A stretch of DNA of 64,000 nt from Caldilineaceae bacterium (GTDB taxonomy: Bacteria; Chloroflexota; Anaerolineae; Caldilineales; Caldilineaceae): positions 42,935-106,934 of the forward strand of contig JALHQH010000041.1 of assembly GCA_022842065.1 (NCBI GenBank). Direction: 5' to 3'. The notes under the pieces are model-generated. The model did not search any database and was not told the DNA's origin. It saw only the letters and a list, made by a program, of their open reading frames with translations. This document shows, in pieces, positions 19,809-28,895 of the stretch; the stretch's first letter is position 1, and every line of letters begins with the position of its first letter. The translations under genes were made by a program, and so were the position numbers.

Positions 19809-20864
19809 TTAAAGCCGATGGTTCAAATTTTGTAAAGATTTTTCTAATGCCTGGTAGTGATTGTGCAAACTGCCCGCCACTGCCTGGCGGATTTCTGGAG
19901 TGATGGCGCGCTGTTTTTCCTCTTTGTCAGGCACAAATGGCAATGTATTGCTATCATCTTTCGAATAGTAGGAAAACTGCGTTTGCATCTCTGCCAGCAA
20001 TGGCGGCGGCGCGGCGTAATGAAAGGCCAGTTGCAAAATGGCCGACAGGTTTTCCGCCTTAATTTGTTCGTAGTTGAGATATTGCATCTGTGGTGAATTG
20101 ATGGCCAGCGCTGCGGCCAAATAGCCGGTAAAACAAGTTGTCAAAAATTCCAGTGGACTCATTGCCTGGTTTACGGCCGTGGTGGTATCGGTGAGAAACC
20201 CCCCTGCCGGCAAGCCCTTAAAATCTAACACCCAGACGGGACGCATAAAGGCCGACACGAGCACCTCTGCCGGGTCGCGATAGACAAATAAGCAAGGTAC
20301 ATCGGGGAAGGCGTGCATAATAAAGTTCATAAACTTCGCATTCCAACTGCGAAATTTTACAAAATAGTGCTGGTGTTCGGGTGTTCTTTTGCGCCCAAGG
20401 GCCAAGACGATATTTTTCAACAAGGTCATATTTTCGGTGCTCGCGGCTACCGGGGTTTGCCAGCCATTGGTGAAATAGTGCCAGAGCCCATCATTTAAGG
20501 GTGTCCCTTCGTCGATCACAATATGCGCGGGCACACGCGCCATTGATTTCGCCAGCAGCGTCGAGCCACAGCGACTCATATGGAAGATGAAGCCAGCAGG
20601 ATAGAGGGTGTCTTCCAGAAATTCAGCCGATGCCAATAACTGTAAATCCGTGGTGAAGCTAGGCAACTGGTGTTGTTGTGCCGTTAAATGCTGGATCGAA
20701 TAACGAAACTTTGATTCGGTAAATTGATAGTCACCGACATTCAACCAAACGACGCGATGCGCAGCGTCCTGCTGCTCAACATTGACGGGAATAAATCCGC
20801 GATTTTGTTGAATCAGTTGCGCGGCCTGTGCAATAGGTAGATGGGGGGGGACTGTAGTTGGCAT
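19809..20864 (-). CDS. Sulfotransferase-family protein
   Basis: This 351-residue protein has FIFHMSRCGSTLLAKSMA near residue 93, matching the 5'-phosphosulfate-binding loop of PAPS-dependent sulfotransferases. CLFVYRDPAEVLVSAFM near residue 190 matches the 3'-phosphate-binding motif with its Arg and Ser. Family members move a sulfuryl group from PAPS to an alcohol or amine. AAGGAA precedes the ATG. The closest downstream genes include a SulP-type anion permease, consistent with but not proving sulfate use. The acceptor is unknown; the glycosylated polyketide made by the cluster to the right is one possibility, although several unrelated genes intervene. Confidence 0.8.
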   Translation of the reverse strand: MPTTVPPHLPIAQAAQLIQQNRGFIPVNVEQQDAAHRVVWLNVGDYQFTESKFRYSIQHLTAQQHQLPSFTTDLQLLASAEFLEDTLYPAGFIFHMSRCGSTLLAKSMARVPAHIVIDEGTPLNDGLWHYFTNGWQTPVAASTENMTLLKNIVLALGRKRTPEHQHYFVKFRSWNAKFMNFIMHAFPDVPCLFVYRDPAEVLVSAFMRPVWVLDFKGLPAGGFLTDTTTAVNQAMSPLEFLTTCFTGYLAAALAINSPQMQYLNYEQIKAENLSAILQLAFHYAAPPPLLAEMQTQFSYYSKDDSNTLPFVPDKEEKQRAITPEIRQAVAGSLHNHYQALEKSLQNLNHRL

Positions 20865-20918
20865 TTTTATTCCTTGTGAACGAAAACAGCGGTGTCAGTT
20901 AATTGATTAGTTGATTGG

Positions 20919-22043
20919 TTAAGAGGTATCAATAAGTTTACTAGTCTCTTCGTAGAGGATCATCCACTCTTTTTGGATTCGTTCACGATTGGCGGCAATC
21001 CAGGCGATATCGAGATCATCAAATAAATAGGTAGAGATATCTTTGCTATCGATCCCTTGTAACGGGGTTTGCTCGATGGTTGCGGCTGTGATCAGGCGAT
21101 CCTTGGCATATTGCTGCATGGCACTATCACTGATCGCCCAATCAAGAAAGATCTGTGCTTCGGGTTTGATCTGTTCTTTGCGTACCAACCCATTGACTTC
21201 TAGATCCCAAGCCGCCCCTTCCGTGGGGAAAATCAGCGCCATGTTTGGATCATCGGGAAAGTACGCGCGATAATCATAGGTCAGGCCGATGAGGTAGTCG
21301 CCACTTTGCACCGGTTCACAGACGGCGCGTGCGTTATTGGCATAGTGGCCGTCGACATTTTCGTGTAATTGTGCCAGATATTCCCACCCGGCCGTTTCGC
21401 CATACATCTGCAAGATCATCGAAATCAGCAGGTAGCCAACACTGGTTTGGCCAGGGCTTAAGATCAATAGTTCGCCCTGGTAGATGGGGTTAATCAGATC
21501 CTGCCAAGAGGTGGGGAGCGGTAGATTCCGTTTTTGTAGTTCGGCCTTGTTTGCACAAAGGACAATCGAGCGTGCCGAGATGCCCACCCATTGCGGCGGC
21601 TGATTGCTGTCAAGAAAGATCGGATCAATCCGCGCCAGCCCTGTTGGCGCGTACATGGTCAACAAATAACTCCACTCCAAGGTGAGCATACTGGAAACGG
21701 CCAACCCCCAGACGACATCGGCTTGGGGTTCATCCTGCTCAGCCAATAGCCGCTCAACCAAATCCAATGTCACCGCATTAATCAGGTTGACCTGGATCTC
21801 AGGATGTTCCGCCTCGAAGGCCGTTAGATAAGCCCTGACTGTATCATTCGGGAGCGCTGAATAAACGGTAATTTCGTTGACGTCCATCCCCTGGCTTGAC
21901 GTTCCAGGTGTGCTACAGGTAACGCAAAGCAACGCCAGCAAAAGAGTGTACAGATTCCAGCGTCTAAACTTTGCCCGACTATCTTGGCCTGCTTTCCGCG
22001 AGCGAGCAAAAATTGCCAATCGATTGTGAGAAGCGTTTTCCAT
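20919..22043 (-). CDS. Extracellular solute-binding lipoprotein, iron/phosphonate/spermidine-type (no cognate permease)
   Basis: The 374-residue protein has a basic N-terminus, a hydrophobic stretch LLLALLCVTC with a lipobox-like Cys near residue 42, and then the two-lobed SBP_bac_6/AfuA-like fold starting EITVYSALPNDTVRAYLTAFE. Other family segments are ADVVWGLAVSSM, PTSWQDLINPIYQGELLI and the C-terminal AAWDLEVNGLVRK. These proteins capture Fe(III), phosphonates or polyamines for ABC importers. No permease or ATPase gene is near, so it is an orphan or feeds a transporter elsewhere. AAGGTTAG precedes the ATG. It lies between the sulfotransferase and the pentapeptide-repeat genes. Confidence 0.82.
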   Translation of the reverse strand: MENASHNRLAIFARSRKAGQDSRAKFRRWNLYTLLLALLCVTCSTPGTSSQGMDVNEITVYSALPNDTVRAYLTAFEAEHPEIQVNLINAVTLDLVERLLAEQDEPQADVVWGLAVSSMLTLEWSYLLTMYAPTGLARIDPIFLDSNQPPQWVGISARSIVLCANKAELQKRNLPLPTSWQDLINPIYQGELLILSPGQTSVGYLLISMILQMYGETAGWEYLAQLHENVDGHYANNARAVCEPVQSGDYLIGLTYDYRAYFPDDPNMALIFPTEGAAWDLEVNGLVRKEQIKPEAQIFLDWAISDSAMQQYAKDRLITAATIEQTPLQGIDSKDISTYLFDDLDIAWIAANRERIQKEWMILYEETSKLIDTS

Positions 22044-22103
22044 GTTTTTCTAACCTTCAGGCCGAAGCATTTTGGTCACTGGGTGGTCCACGCGCGGTGC
22101 CAT

Positions 22104-23093
22104 TTACTCACTACTCGCACTGGATGGTGGCAGATAGCCGAGTGGCCATTGGGTATCTATATCGTAACTGATCCCGCGTAATTCAACGCCTGCCGATGGC
22201 TGTTCGGTGACTGAGCTGTATTGAATCGCTTGTAGCACCGTGTTTTGTAAATTCGCCCGATTGAGCTTTGCTCCATTCAGCAGTACGCCTTGCAGGCGCG
22301 CCCCACTGAGATTGGCGGCAAACAGTTTCGCCCCGCTTAAGTTCGACATATCCAGTTTCGCACCTGTTAGATTTGCATTCATCAAATTCGTGCCCGAGAA
22401 AGCCGTCCCAATGGTTGTCACATCATCCATTTGGGCACGGGCTAGATCAGTGCCGGCGAGATCCGTATAAGAGAGATTGGCCCCAGAAAGGCGCACCCCA
22501 CGCAAATCTGCCCCGCGCAGAATGGCGCCTGTCTGGCTGAACGGGCTGCCCAGGGTCGCGCCGGCTAAATCAGCCCCCACGAGATTGGCACCACGCAAAT
22601 CTGCCCCCAGCAACTGGGTTCCTTTCAAATCAACCCCCCACATCTTGGCCCCGATCAAACGCGCCTCATTGAGGATCACTGCCTTCAGGGTCACATTTTT
22701 TGTCAGATCAACCCCTGTCAGCGTGGCCCGAGTTAAATCTGCACCAGAGAGATCGGCCCCATCCAAAATGGCGCGCGTCAAATTGGCTCCACTCAGATTG
22801 GCCCCACTCAGGTTGGCACCGGTTAAATCGGCGCGGACCAGGGTCGTATTGCGCAAATCGGCACCGGAAAGGACCGCGTCACGTAAATTTGCTTCATTCA
22901 GGTCACTACCGGCCAGGCTGATACCAACCAGAATGGCCCCTTCGAAGTTGACGCCGTTTAAGTCCCGATCACGCAAGACCGCTTCGATGCAAAGGGGCGG
23001 ACAACCAGGCGGCAATTGTTCACCACAGCTTGTCATTACAAACAGGCTTGCCATGAGCAGCGCGCCGAACCATTTATATTTATGCGGCAACAT
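22104..23093 (-). CDS. Pentapeptide-repeat lipoprotein
   Basis: The product is 329 residues with the start placed at ATG 23093, where AAGGAT is well spaced; the longer frame adds 18 residues. A lipoprotein signal (LLMASLFVMTSC) is followed by about 50 tandem A(D/N)LxG-type pentapeptides from residue ~45 to ~290, predicted to form a right-handed quadrilateral beta-helix. The domain closes with DIDTQWPLGYLPP, the Trp-Pro cap often seen after such repeats. The function of most pentapeptide proteins is unknown; some mimic DNA, but an exported lipoprotein is unlikely to act on gyrase. The next gene upstream carries a related repeat domain and the same TQWPLG cap. Confidence 0.85.
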   Translation of the reverse strand: MLPHKYKWFGALLMASLFVMTSCGEQLPPGCPPLCIEAVLRDRDLNGVNFEGAILVGISLAGSDLNEANLRDAVLSGADLRNTTLVRADLTGANLSGANLSGANLTRAILDGADLSGADLTRATLTGVDLTKNVTLKAVILNEARLIGAKMWGVDLKGTQLLGADLRGANLVGADLAGATLGSPFSQTGAILRGADLRGVRLSGANLSYTDLAGTDLARAQMDDVTTIGTAFSGTNLMNANLTGAKLDMSNLSGAKLFAANLSGARLQGVLLNGAKLNRANLQNTVLQAIQYSSVTEQPSAGVELRGISYDIDTQWPLGYLPPSSASSE

Positions 23094-23220
23094 CTTATCG
23101 TATCCTTCGTTCGTTATCAGGCGTCGGCTCTCCGCGCCAGGGATCATAAAGCCGCAATCAACTGATCTTCAGCGACTAGTATAACATGGCCGTAAATGCT
23201 GTTGCTCTCATGCATTTTGA

Positions 23221-25158
23221 CTATCTTTCACCGTCTGCGCGCAATGCCTCAATCTGTCGGGTTGCCTCTGCCAGATGTTCCGGCGCGACGGGAAAGAGAC
23301 CAACCTGATCAATCACCGCGTTGACATTCGCAAAATAGTAAGCTAGAAAATCTTGCAATGCAGGCAACGCGCGGATCTGGTTGCTATCCGCAAACAGATA
23401 AATCGGTTGGGTCAGGGTATAGCTATTCAGATTGATGCTCTCGCTGGTGGGTACTTGACCATTAATGGCTAATAATTTGAGGGCACCTGTACTCTGCTGA
23501 TAGACCGCATAGTCAAGCACACCGATGGCATAGGGATTGTTGAGCACCCCCTGCACCAACTGTGCTGCATTATCGGTGGGAATGAGGATATCAATCGCGC
23601 GTTGTGCCGTCTCGGCGTCGCCTTGAAAGACCTGTTCGATCCAGAAGGGCACCGTCACCGTTTCCACATCGGGGACAAAGCGCTGAATTGGTTCGCGTGG
23701 CCACGCTAAATTTACATCGGACCAGCGATTTGCCGTCGCGAGCATGGTTAGCTCCGCCGCGGAGATATTATTCACCGCCGTATTGTTGAGATTGGCTACC
23801 ACGGTCAACGCTTGAATCCCGACGGTAAAAGTAATCAACTCGCGGCCATTATCGGCACAATTGGTGCCGATATTATGAAATGGCCGGTTGGCGGCAATGA
23901 GATGGATACTCAGATTGGTACAGAAGGCGTTAAAGGCGTTTTCTGAGGCTACGCTGTCAAGCAAGAGTGGCTGTGTATTGTTATCCTTGACAAACTTCGT
24001 GTAAATTGCTTGGGAGAGTGGTAAAGCGCTGGCGCTTCCGGTCAGAATTAGGGCGGTTTCTGTCGTATTGTGCGTTTGTTGCTCGTTGGCCGGCAAGGTG
24101 TACTGAAAAAAGCGTGGTCCCAGCATTTCGGCCAGAATCGAAGTTCTGCCTAAGGGCCATTGCGTCTCGCGATTAAAGCGCACCCCGGAAAGGTCAACGT
24201 CAGCAACGACTTCATATAATTGGAGTTCATTGAGCACTTGCAGCAGTGGATCGGTGAGCAGGTCAACGGGAAAGAGTTCACTGGCCAGTAAACGTGTGCC
24301 GGACAAATTGGCACCGCGCAAATCTGTGCCATTCACCCGCGCGCCGATCAAGCTGGTGCCGATCAGTTGGCTATTACTCAAGTCGGCGGAAGCCAGATTC
24401 GCCCCTAAGAGATTGGCTCCGGCCAGATTCGCCCCGCGCAGATCAGCCCCGGTCAGATCAGCCAGATTAAGCCATGCCCCGGCTAAGTCACTGTCGGCCA
24501 ACTGTGCGCCACTCAAATTTGCGCCACTCAAACGACTGCCGCTTAAATCCGCATTACTCAGATTTGCACTCGTCAGATCCGCTTGAACAAAACTGACGCC
24601 CGCCAGATTTTTACCACTAAAGTTGGTCTCCACTAGTTTGGCCTGGTCAAAGATGACGCCTTCGAGGTGGACGCGTGTCAGGTCAATTTGGGTGAGGTCA
24701 GCGCCATGCAGTTCTGCCCCGCGCAGGTCGGTATCGCCTAGGATCGCGCCGCGAAAGTCGGCCCCGGTTAACCGCGCCCCGGCAAAGCGCGCCCCGCGTA
24801 GATTGCTGTTTTGCAAATTGACATTACTGAGATTGGCACCAGAGAAGTCACTGTTATAGAGGTCTGCTGCGCTCAGATTGGCCCCACGCAAATTAGCTTC
24901 GGCGAAATCGCTGTTGCGTAACACGGCACCTTCTAAATCCCGCCCGACGAGGTTGGCGCCAACACAATCGGGGCTACACTGCACGGCGTTGATCAGCTGG
25001 TGGCGCGCCCAGATAAAGAGGCTACTGAGGACCAGCAGAATGGCAACCAGTCGCAAGATCGCCTGCCGCACAACAGTGACCCGTGTCTGTTCTAGCCGCT
25101 CGGCCAGCACAATGAGCACTGCTAACAGCAAAAGAGCGACGATCACGAAAAAAATCAT
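23221..25158 (-). CDS. Membrane-anchored pentapeptide-repeat protein fused to a PstS-like phosphate-binding domain
   Basis: This 645-residue protein has two hydrophobic helices (about 2-20 and 33-52), roughly 45 pentapeptides (about 62-300), a TQWPLG cap, and then ~300 residues of periplasmic-binding-protein fold. ILTGSASALPLSQAIYTKF matches the phosphate-contacting start of PstS-type proteins; FTVGIQALTVVANLNN, ISAAELTMLATANRWSDV and NPYAIGVLDYAVYQQ match later PstS segments. PstS is normally a free or lipid-anchored partner of an ABC importer; here it is tethered to a repeat helix and no Pst permease is near. The ATG overlaps the upstream stop by four bases (ATGA), so translation is coupled. 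Confidence 0.85.
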   Translation of the reverse strand: MIFFVIVALLLLAVLIVLAERLEQTRVTVVRQAILRLVAILLVLSSLFIWARHQLINAVQCSPDCVGANLVGRDLEGAVLRNSDFAEANLRGANLSAADLYNSDFSGANLSNVNLQNSNLRGARFAGARLTGADFRGAILGDTDLRGAELHGADLTQIDLTRVHLEGVIFDQAKLVETNFSGKNLAGVSFVQADLTSANLSNADLSGSRLSGANLSGAQLADSDLAGAWLNLADLTGADLRGANLAGANLLGANLASADLSNSQLIGTSLIGARVNGTDLRGANLSGTRLLASELFPVDLLTDPLLQVLNELQLYEVVADVDLSGVRFNRETQWPLGRTSILAEMLGPRFFQYTLPANEQQTHNTTETALILTGSASALPLSQAIYTKFVKDNNTQPLLLDSVASENAFNAFCTNLSIHLIAANRPFHNIGTNCADNGRELITFTVGIQALTVVANLNNTAVNNISAAELTMLATANRWSDVNLAWPREPIQRFVPDVETVTVPFWIEQVFQGDAETAQRAIDILIPTDNAAQLVQGVLNNPYAIGVLDYAVYQQSTGALKLLAINGQVPTSESINLNSYTLTQPIYLFADSNQIRALPALQDFLAYYFANVNAVIDQVGLFPVAPEHLAEATRQIEALRADGER

Positions 25159-25973
25159 TGGTGCGCTTCTTCTACAACTGTCGCAACTGGTTTACTGACT
25201 TTGGTCATGGCCTGCTGCACAATCTTGGCTACCGTCAAGTCGGCGGTGGTGTGCTGGCGTTCGGCGACAACGCGATTCAGCGCCAGTTGAAATTCAACGC
25301 TTTGGGCCGTTGCCTGGTGGATCGCGTCTTGCATCTGGGTCAGCCGTGCTTGATCGGATAGGGCCAACAAATCCGGCGTCGGCGCTGACACTAGCCGTTG
25401 CTCTACCAATTTGGCATAGAGCTGCTGAGTAAAACGTAAGCTATCACTGGTAAGTGGCCCGTGTCGGTACATGGCATAGGCTCGGTAGCCGTCAAAATCA
25501 TCCTGTACGTGGGCCGCTAGTTGATGGGCGCGACAGTAATCGAGGATGATCTGGGTCGCGTTTTGGGCCACACCCGGCAAGTCCGCCATGCGGCCATCGA
25601 CCAGATCAGCCAGCTTAAAGCCCATGTCATCGGCGAATTCGGCTAGATGTTCGGTAAAGGCAGTATACGCTGGCGCCGAAAGGGACTGCAGCCAACTACT
25701 CACCTTTTCATCACTGGCTAGCGCCTGCGTCGCCCACGTCCGCAAACGATCTGCCAATGGGGGCTCTTGTTTGCGCCGGGGTCGTTTTGCCCACATCGTT
25801 GTCAGCCCCTGGGTTAGTTGCGCCGGTAAGCGCGCGGTTCCTGCTGCCCCGTCTGCTGCATCCTCTGTTTGGCTGCTGGTGGCGAGTTTGTGCGCTTTCC
25901 AGCGTTGCTCCCACATGAGAGAAAGGAGGCCGATGATAAGCACGGTGATGATGATCGAAATATAGAAGGACAT
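25155..25973 (-). CDS. Membrane-anchored helical protein of unknown function
   Basis: The 272-residue product starts at ATG 25973, just behind AGGAAAG. An N-terminal hydrophobic anchor (FYISIIITVLIIGLLSLMW, about 2-20) is followed by a low-complexity linker and about 180 mostly helical residues (for example SWLQSLSAPAYTAFTEHLAEF). No family is recognised. It is coupled by an ATGA overlap to the pentapeptide/PstS-like gene and lies about 100 bases after the SPFH gene, so it is likely part of the same membrane-associated assembly. Confidence 0.6.
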   Translation of the reverse strand: MSFYISIIITVLIIGLLSLMWEQRWKAHKLATSSQTEDAADGAAGTARLPAQLTQGLTTMWAKRPRRKQEPPLADRLRTWATQALASDEKVSSWLQSLSAPAYTAFTEHLAEFADDMGFKLADLVDGRMADLPGVAQNATQIILDYCRAHQLAAHVQDDFDGYRAYAMYRHGPLTSDSLRFTQQLYAKLVEQRLVSAPTPDLLALSDQARLTQMQDAIHQATAQSVEFQLALNRVVAERQHTTADLTVAKIVQQAMTKVSKPVATVVEEAHQ

Positions 25974-26072
25974 AGTCTTTCCTGTGGCATAGCGTGGTTC
26001 GTAGCTTAGTTGGCTCGTTGATGCGCAGTCCACGGCAACCGTGCGCCGTCATTCAACCAACTAAACTGCTCA

Positions 26073-27173
26073 CTACCGGACAAATTCGGAAAGCGCCGTG
26101 GGCACTGCCACGGGCGCTGGTTCAAAGAGCGGCACCGGCGTAATTGTCTGTGAGAGTGTCGTGGTGGGTACACTTGTCGGTGCCATCATCGCCTCTTCTA
26201 AATCCGGCAGCGGCAAGATCAAGGGCGAATTGCTGGGCACCAACATGACACGGATATTGGGGGAAAGTTTTTCCACATATTGATAGGTGATCAGTTCGGG
26301 ATTCTCTTCCAACGCTTCCGCAATCAATTTGAGCGCACGGGCTTGGGCTTGGGCCTCAATTTCGACGGCATCGGCGCGGCCAAGTGCCAAGTTACGGATC
26401 TGTTCCGCTTCATATTGGCGCTGCACTTGACCCTGTAATGCCATCTGTTTCTGTTCGATCGAAGAGGCATATTCCGGCGTAAAGGTAATATCGCGCAGCA
26501 GAAACTGATCGAGGACCAACCCTTTGTCGGCAAATTCGATGCGTAAGTAATTATTCAGCGCTGCCTCCAGATCGGCGCGCGCCGAGCTGTTGACTTCATC
26601 AACCTTAAACTGCGAGACTTGGGTGCGCACCACCCCCCGGATCACGGGGCGCACAAAGTCTTCAATGTACCGCTCTTGCCAGTCGGTATGAATCAGCACC
26701 GCCTGTTCAATGTCAACGCGAAAGATCACCGAACAATCCAACCGCACTTCCTGCCCATCACTGGTCCGCGCCCGAATGGAATCATCACCCAACTTTGCCC
26801 CCTCATTCGGCGAATTGGACATGGTATAGGTCTGCCAATAGGTTGGATAGCGCACACTGCGCTCTAGAAAAGGGATAATCCAATGCAGCCCTGGGCGCAA
26901 CGGTTGGGGCCGGATCCCATTGCTGGTTGCCGCTGAAATGACTACTGCGACCTCTTGCGGTTGGACAAAGTTAAGAGCGAGACTAATCAAACTAATACTA
27001 AAGGTTAGCACAAAGGGCAGCAGCACCCGAAAGGAGAAGAGGCGGATGATCGCTGTGAGCAGATCTTCCCGCCACGCTGTGCGGATAAAGATATCGGCAC
27101 TATAGACAATAAACAGCAGCCAGGCGATCCAAGCAATGACGCCTAGTAGACGATCAATATCGTATTCAAGCAT
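26073..27173 (-). CDS. SPFH/band-7 (prohibitin/stomatin-like) membrane protein
   Basis: The 366-residue protein has two N-terminal hydrophobic spans (about 9-30 and 45-66). The SPFH domain runs about 70-260 and contains RPGLHWIIPFLERSVRYPT, DGQEVRLDCSVIFRVD and the C-terminal helix GRADAVEIEAQAQARALKLI that usually mediates ring assembly. A Pro/Thr-rich tail follows. SPFH proteins form large oligomers that organise membrane microdomains and protease or transport complexes. It is first in the run leading into the pentapeptide genes. The leader contains a GGTTGG-type repeat, and the Shine-Dalgarno is weak. Confidence 0.85.
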   Translation of the reverse strand: MLEYDIDRLLGVIAWIAWLLFIVYSADIFIRTAWREDLLTAIIRLFSFRVLLPFVLTFSISLISLALNFVQPQEVAVVISAATSNGIRPQPLRPGLHWIIPFLERSVRYPTYWQTYTMSNSPNEGAKLGDDSIRARTSDGQEVRLDCSVIFRVDIEQAVLIHTDWQERYIEDFVRPVIRGVVRTQVSQFKVDEVNSSARADLEAALNNYLRIEFADKGLVLDQFLLRDITFTPEYASSIEQKQMALQGQVQRQYEAEQIRNLALGRADAVEIEAQAQARALKLIAEALEENPELITYQYVEKLSPNIRVMLVPSNSPLILPLPDLEEAMMAPTSVPTTTLSQTITPVPLFEPAPVAVPTALSEFVR

Positions 27174-27183
27174 AAGTAGCTAT

Positions 27184-27240
27184 TTCCAACCAACTATCCA
27201 ACTAACTAACCAACCAACTATCCAACCAACCAACTCACCA
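27184..27240. repeat. CCAACCAACTA-type tandem repeat between MFS and SPFH genes
   Basis: Nearly the whole 61-base gap between these two genes consists of CCAACCAACT, ATCCAACTAACT and AACCAACCAACT units. On the transcribed strand it reads as GGTTGGTT, the opposite orientation to the array at 44103. Confidence 0.75.
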
Positions 27241-28677
27241 CTGCTTTTCCGGCGCAACTTCATCTAATGACCGACCGCTCGTTTCCGGCAGCCAGAGGAC
27301 GAGAAAAGGCGTGACAAATACCAGCAGCGCGAGCAAGGTAACCGCAGTCCACTGCGAGCCCACCAGATTGAAGATCAGGCCATGGATGGTCAGGCTCACT
27401 ACCGTTCCACTGGCTGCGACTAAGGCGCGTGCTCCTGCCGCGGTCGAGCGATAGGAAGTCGGAAATAACTCTGTCCCTAGCGTCTCGATGGAAACACCAA
27501 CGCCCATCTGGACAAAGAGCGACATGGCCCAGATTATTGGTAACAGCCAACCGGAGACATTGTAGAAGCAGGTAATCAGAATTGGCATTAGCGTCAAAAA
27601 GACCATCGTGGCACGTTTGCGGCCTAAAAGATCACCGACGTTCCCCGCAATCGTATTGCCAAAGAGCGCACCAAAGCCACCCCCAATCGTCAAGAAGGTA
27701 ATGTGCCAGGGTTGCCAGCCATGTTCTTGTTGCAGATAGGTTGGGTCATAGAAAAAGGCCGCGCTGGTTGCCATTGTATAAAGAAAAACAATGCCACTAA
27801 TCGCAAAAAAACGACTGGGATAGGCGCGCACCAGGTCGTAAACTGGTTGCAGATTGTTGATAAAGGGTTCGTCGATCGCCAGTTGCGCGCGGGCGGCCTG
27901 CTGTTTTTGAAAATGGGCCGTCTCCGGCAAACCGCGGCGCAAACTGACAAGAATGAGCAGCGGGATCAGGCCGACAAAGTAGAGAAAACGCCAGCCAAAG
28001 GGCAGCACATCCACAAAGGCAAAGAGCAGGGCGGCCACCCCAAAGCCATTCGCAGCAATCGCGGCCAAGGCGCCGATCCCACGGCCGCGCGCATCCAGCG
28101 GAAACTCCTCGGCGATTACCACCGAGGCAAGCATGACCTCGGTCATGAGAAAGACACGGGCCAAAAATTGCATGGCAATAAAGAGGGGCAGCGAAGTGAC
28201 AAAGGCGGTTGCGCCTGTCAGTATGGTGTAGCCGACAATTGTAATCAGTAAGAGCCGCCGGCGCCCTACCCGATCCGCGGCCAACATGAGAAAGAAGGCG
28301 GGAATCGAGCCGAACTCAATCATCGCCACCGTGTTGCTGAGCGCGGCGTCGGAAATCCCCAAACTGCTCTGAATTTGCGGTAGTGCCAATTGCAGCACCG
28401 CCCCATCATAGCGCATAAAGAGTGAGGCAAAACCAACCAATCCCAAAATGCGCCACTGATGTTGGTTAAAGCGGGGCATTTTCAGCGCAAAGAGAAAGGG
28501 GGCAAACCACACCCACCAGGGCCACTTGCGGGTTGGCATTGCTGCGGCTGGTGCCGTTAATGATTCCAATCCAATCGCCGATGGCTCCACGCCATTACCC
28601 GATAGACCGTGCGGTGACTCTGTCACGATTTGGGCCGGATCAGTGGGTTCAGGCGTGGCTTTTACTGACGTGCTCAC
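27235..28677 (-). CDS. MFS transporter (metabolite:H+ symporter/sugar-porter-like)
   Basis: This 480-residue protein starts at GTG 28677 with GGAG seven bases upstream. About 12 hydrophobic helices are visible after a 60-residue polar N-terminus. The loop 2-3 motif AADRVGRRRLLLI and the later LGRKRATMVFL repeat are MFS hallmarks. ELFPTSYRSTAAGAR and LPETSGRSLDEVAP at the C-terminus match the sugar-porter/metabolite-symporter branch. It is the last gene of the biosynthetic run and could export the product or import a precursor; the family includes both importers and exporters, so direction is not certain. Confidence 0.85.
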   Translation of the reverse strand: MSTSVKATPEPTDPAQIVTESPHGLSGNGVEPSAIGLESLTAPAAAMPTRKWPWWVWFAPFLFALKMPRFNQHQWRILGLVGFASLFMRYDGAVLQLALPQIQSSLGISDAALSNTVAMIEFGSIPAFFLMLAADRVGRRRLLLITIVGYTILTGATAFVTSLPLFIAMQFLARVFLMTEVMLASVVIAEEFPLDARGRGIGALAAIAANGFGVAALLFAFVDVLPFGWRFLYFVGLIPLLILVSLRRGLPETAHFQKQQAARAQLAIDEPFINNLQPVYDLVRAYPSRFFAISGIVFLYTMATSAAFFYDPTYLQQEHGWQPWHITFLTIGGGFGALFGNTIAGNVGDLLGRKRATMVFLTLMPILITCFYNVSGWLLPIIWAMSLFVQMGVGVSIETLGTELFPTSYRSTAAGARALVAASGTVVSLTIHGLIFNLVGSQWTAVTLLALLVFVTPFLVLWLPETSGRSLDEVAPEKQW

Positions 28678-28895
28678 AGTAGCTCTCCTCTTGGATGGTA
28701 TGGACAGTTAGATATACTGATGCACATGACAAAATAAGCTGTTCTGCTGGCGTATAGTGATAAATTGTAAAAAGGATACAACCGACCTGCTTACTGTAAT
28801 CAATATTACTTTGTATTGTCCGTAAGTATAGTGGTTGGTTGGCTGATTATCAAACTAATCAACTAACAAATTGACTAACTGTCCTGCCATCATCC
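28678..28895. other. Intergenic region with GGTTGG/CAACTAAC repeat units
   Basis: The 218-base gap is AT-rich, with a possible promoter for the MFS gene on the minus strand that could not be fixed by clear boxes. Positions 28830-28880 hold TGGTTGGTTGGCTGATT followed by AACTAATCAACTAAC, a partial inverted repeat of the genome-wide GGTTGG family. Confidence 0.5.

Noticed and set aside
22477..23184. Open frame of 235 residues on the plus strand, antisense to the pentapeptide genes, and similar ones at 24230-24586 and 24623-24859
   Set aside because: They are rich in Arg, Ala, Pro and Ser in repeated patterns, as expected when the other strand of pentapeptide repeats is read; the real repeats are on the minus strand.
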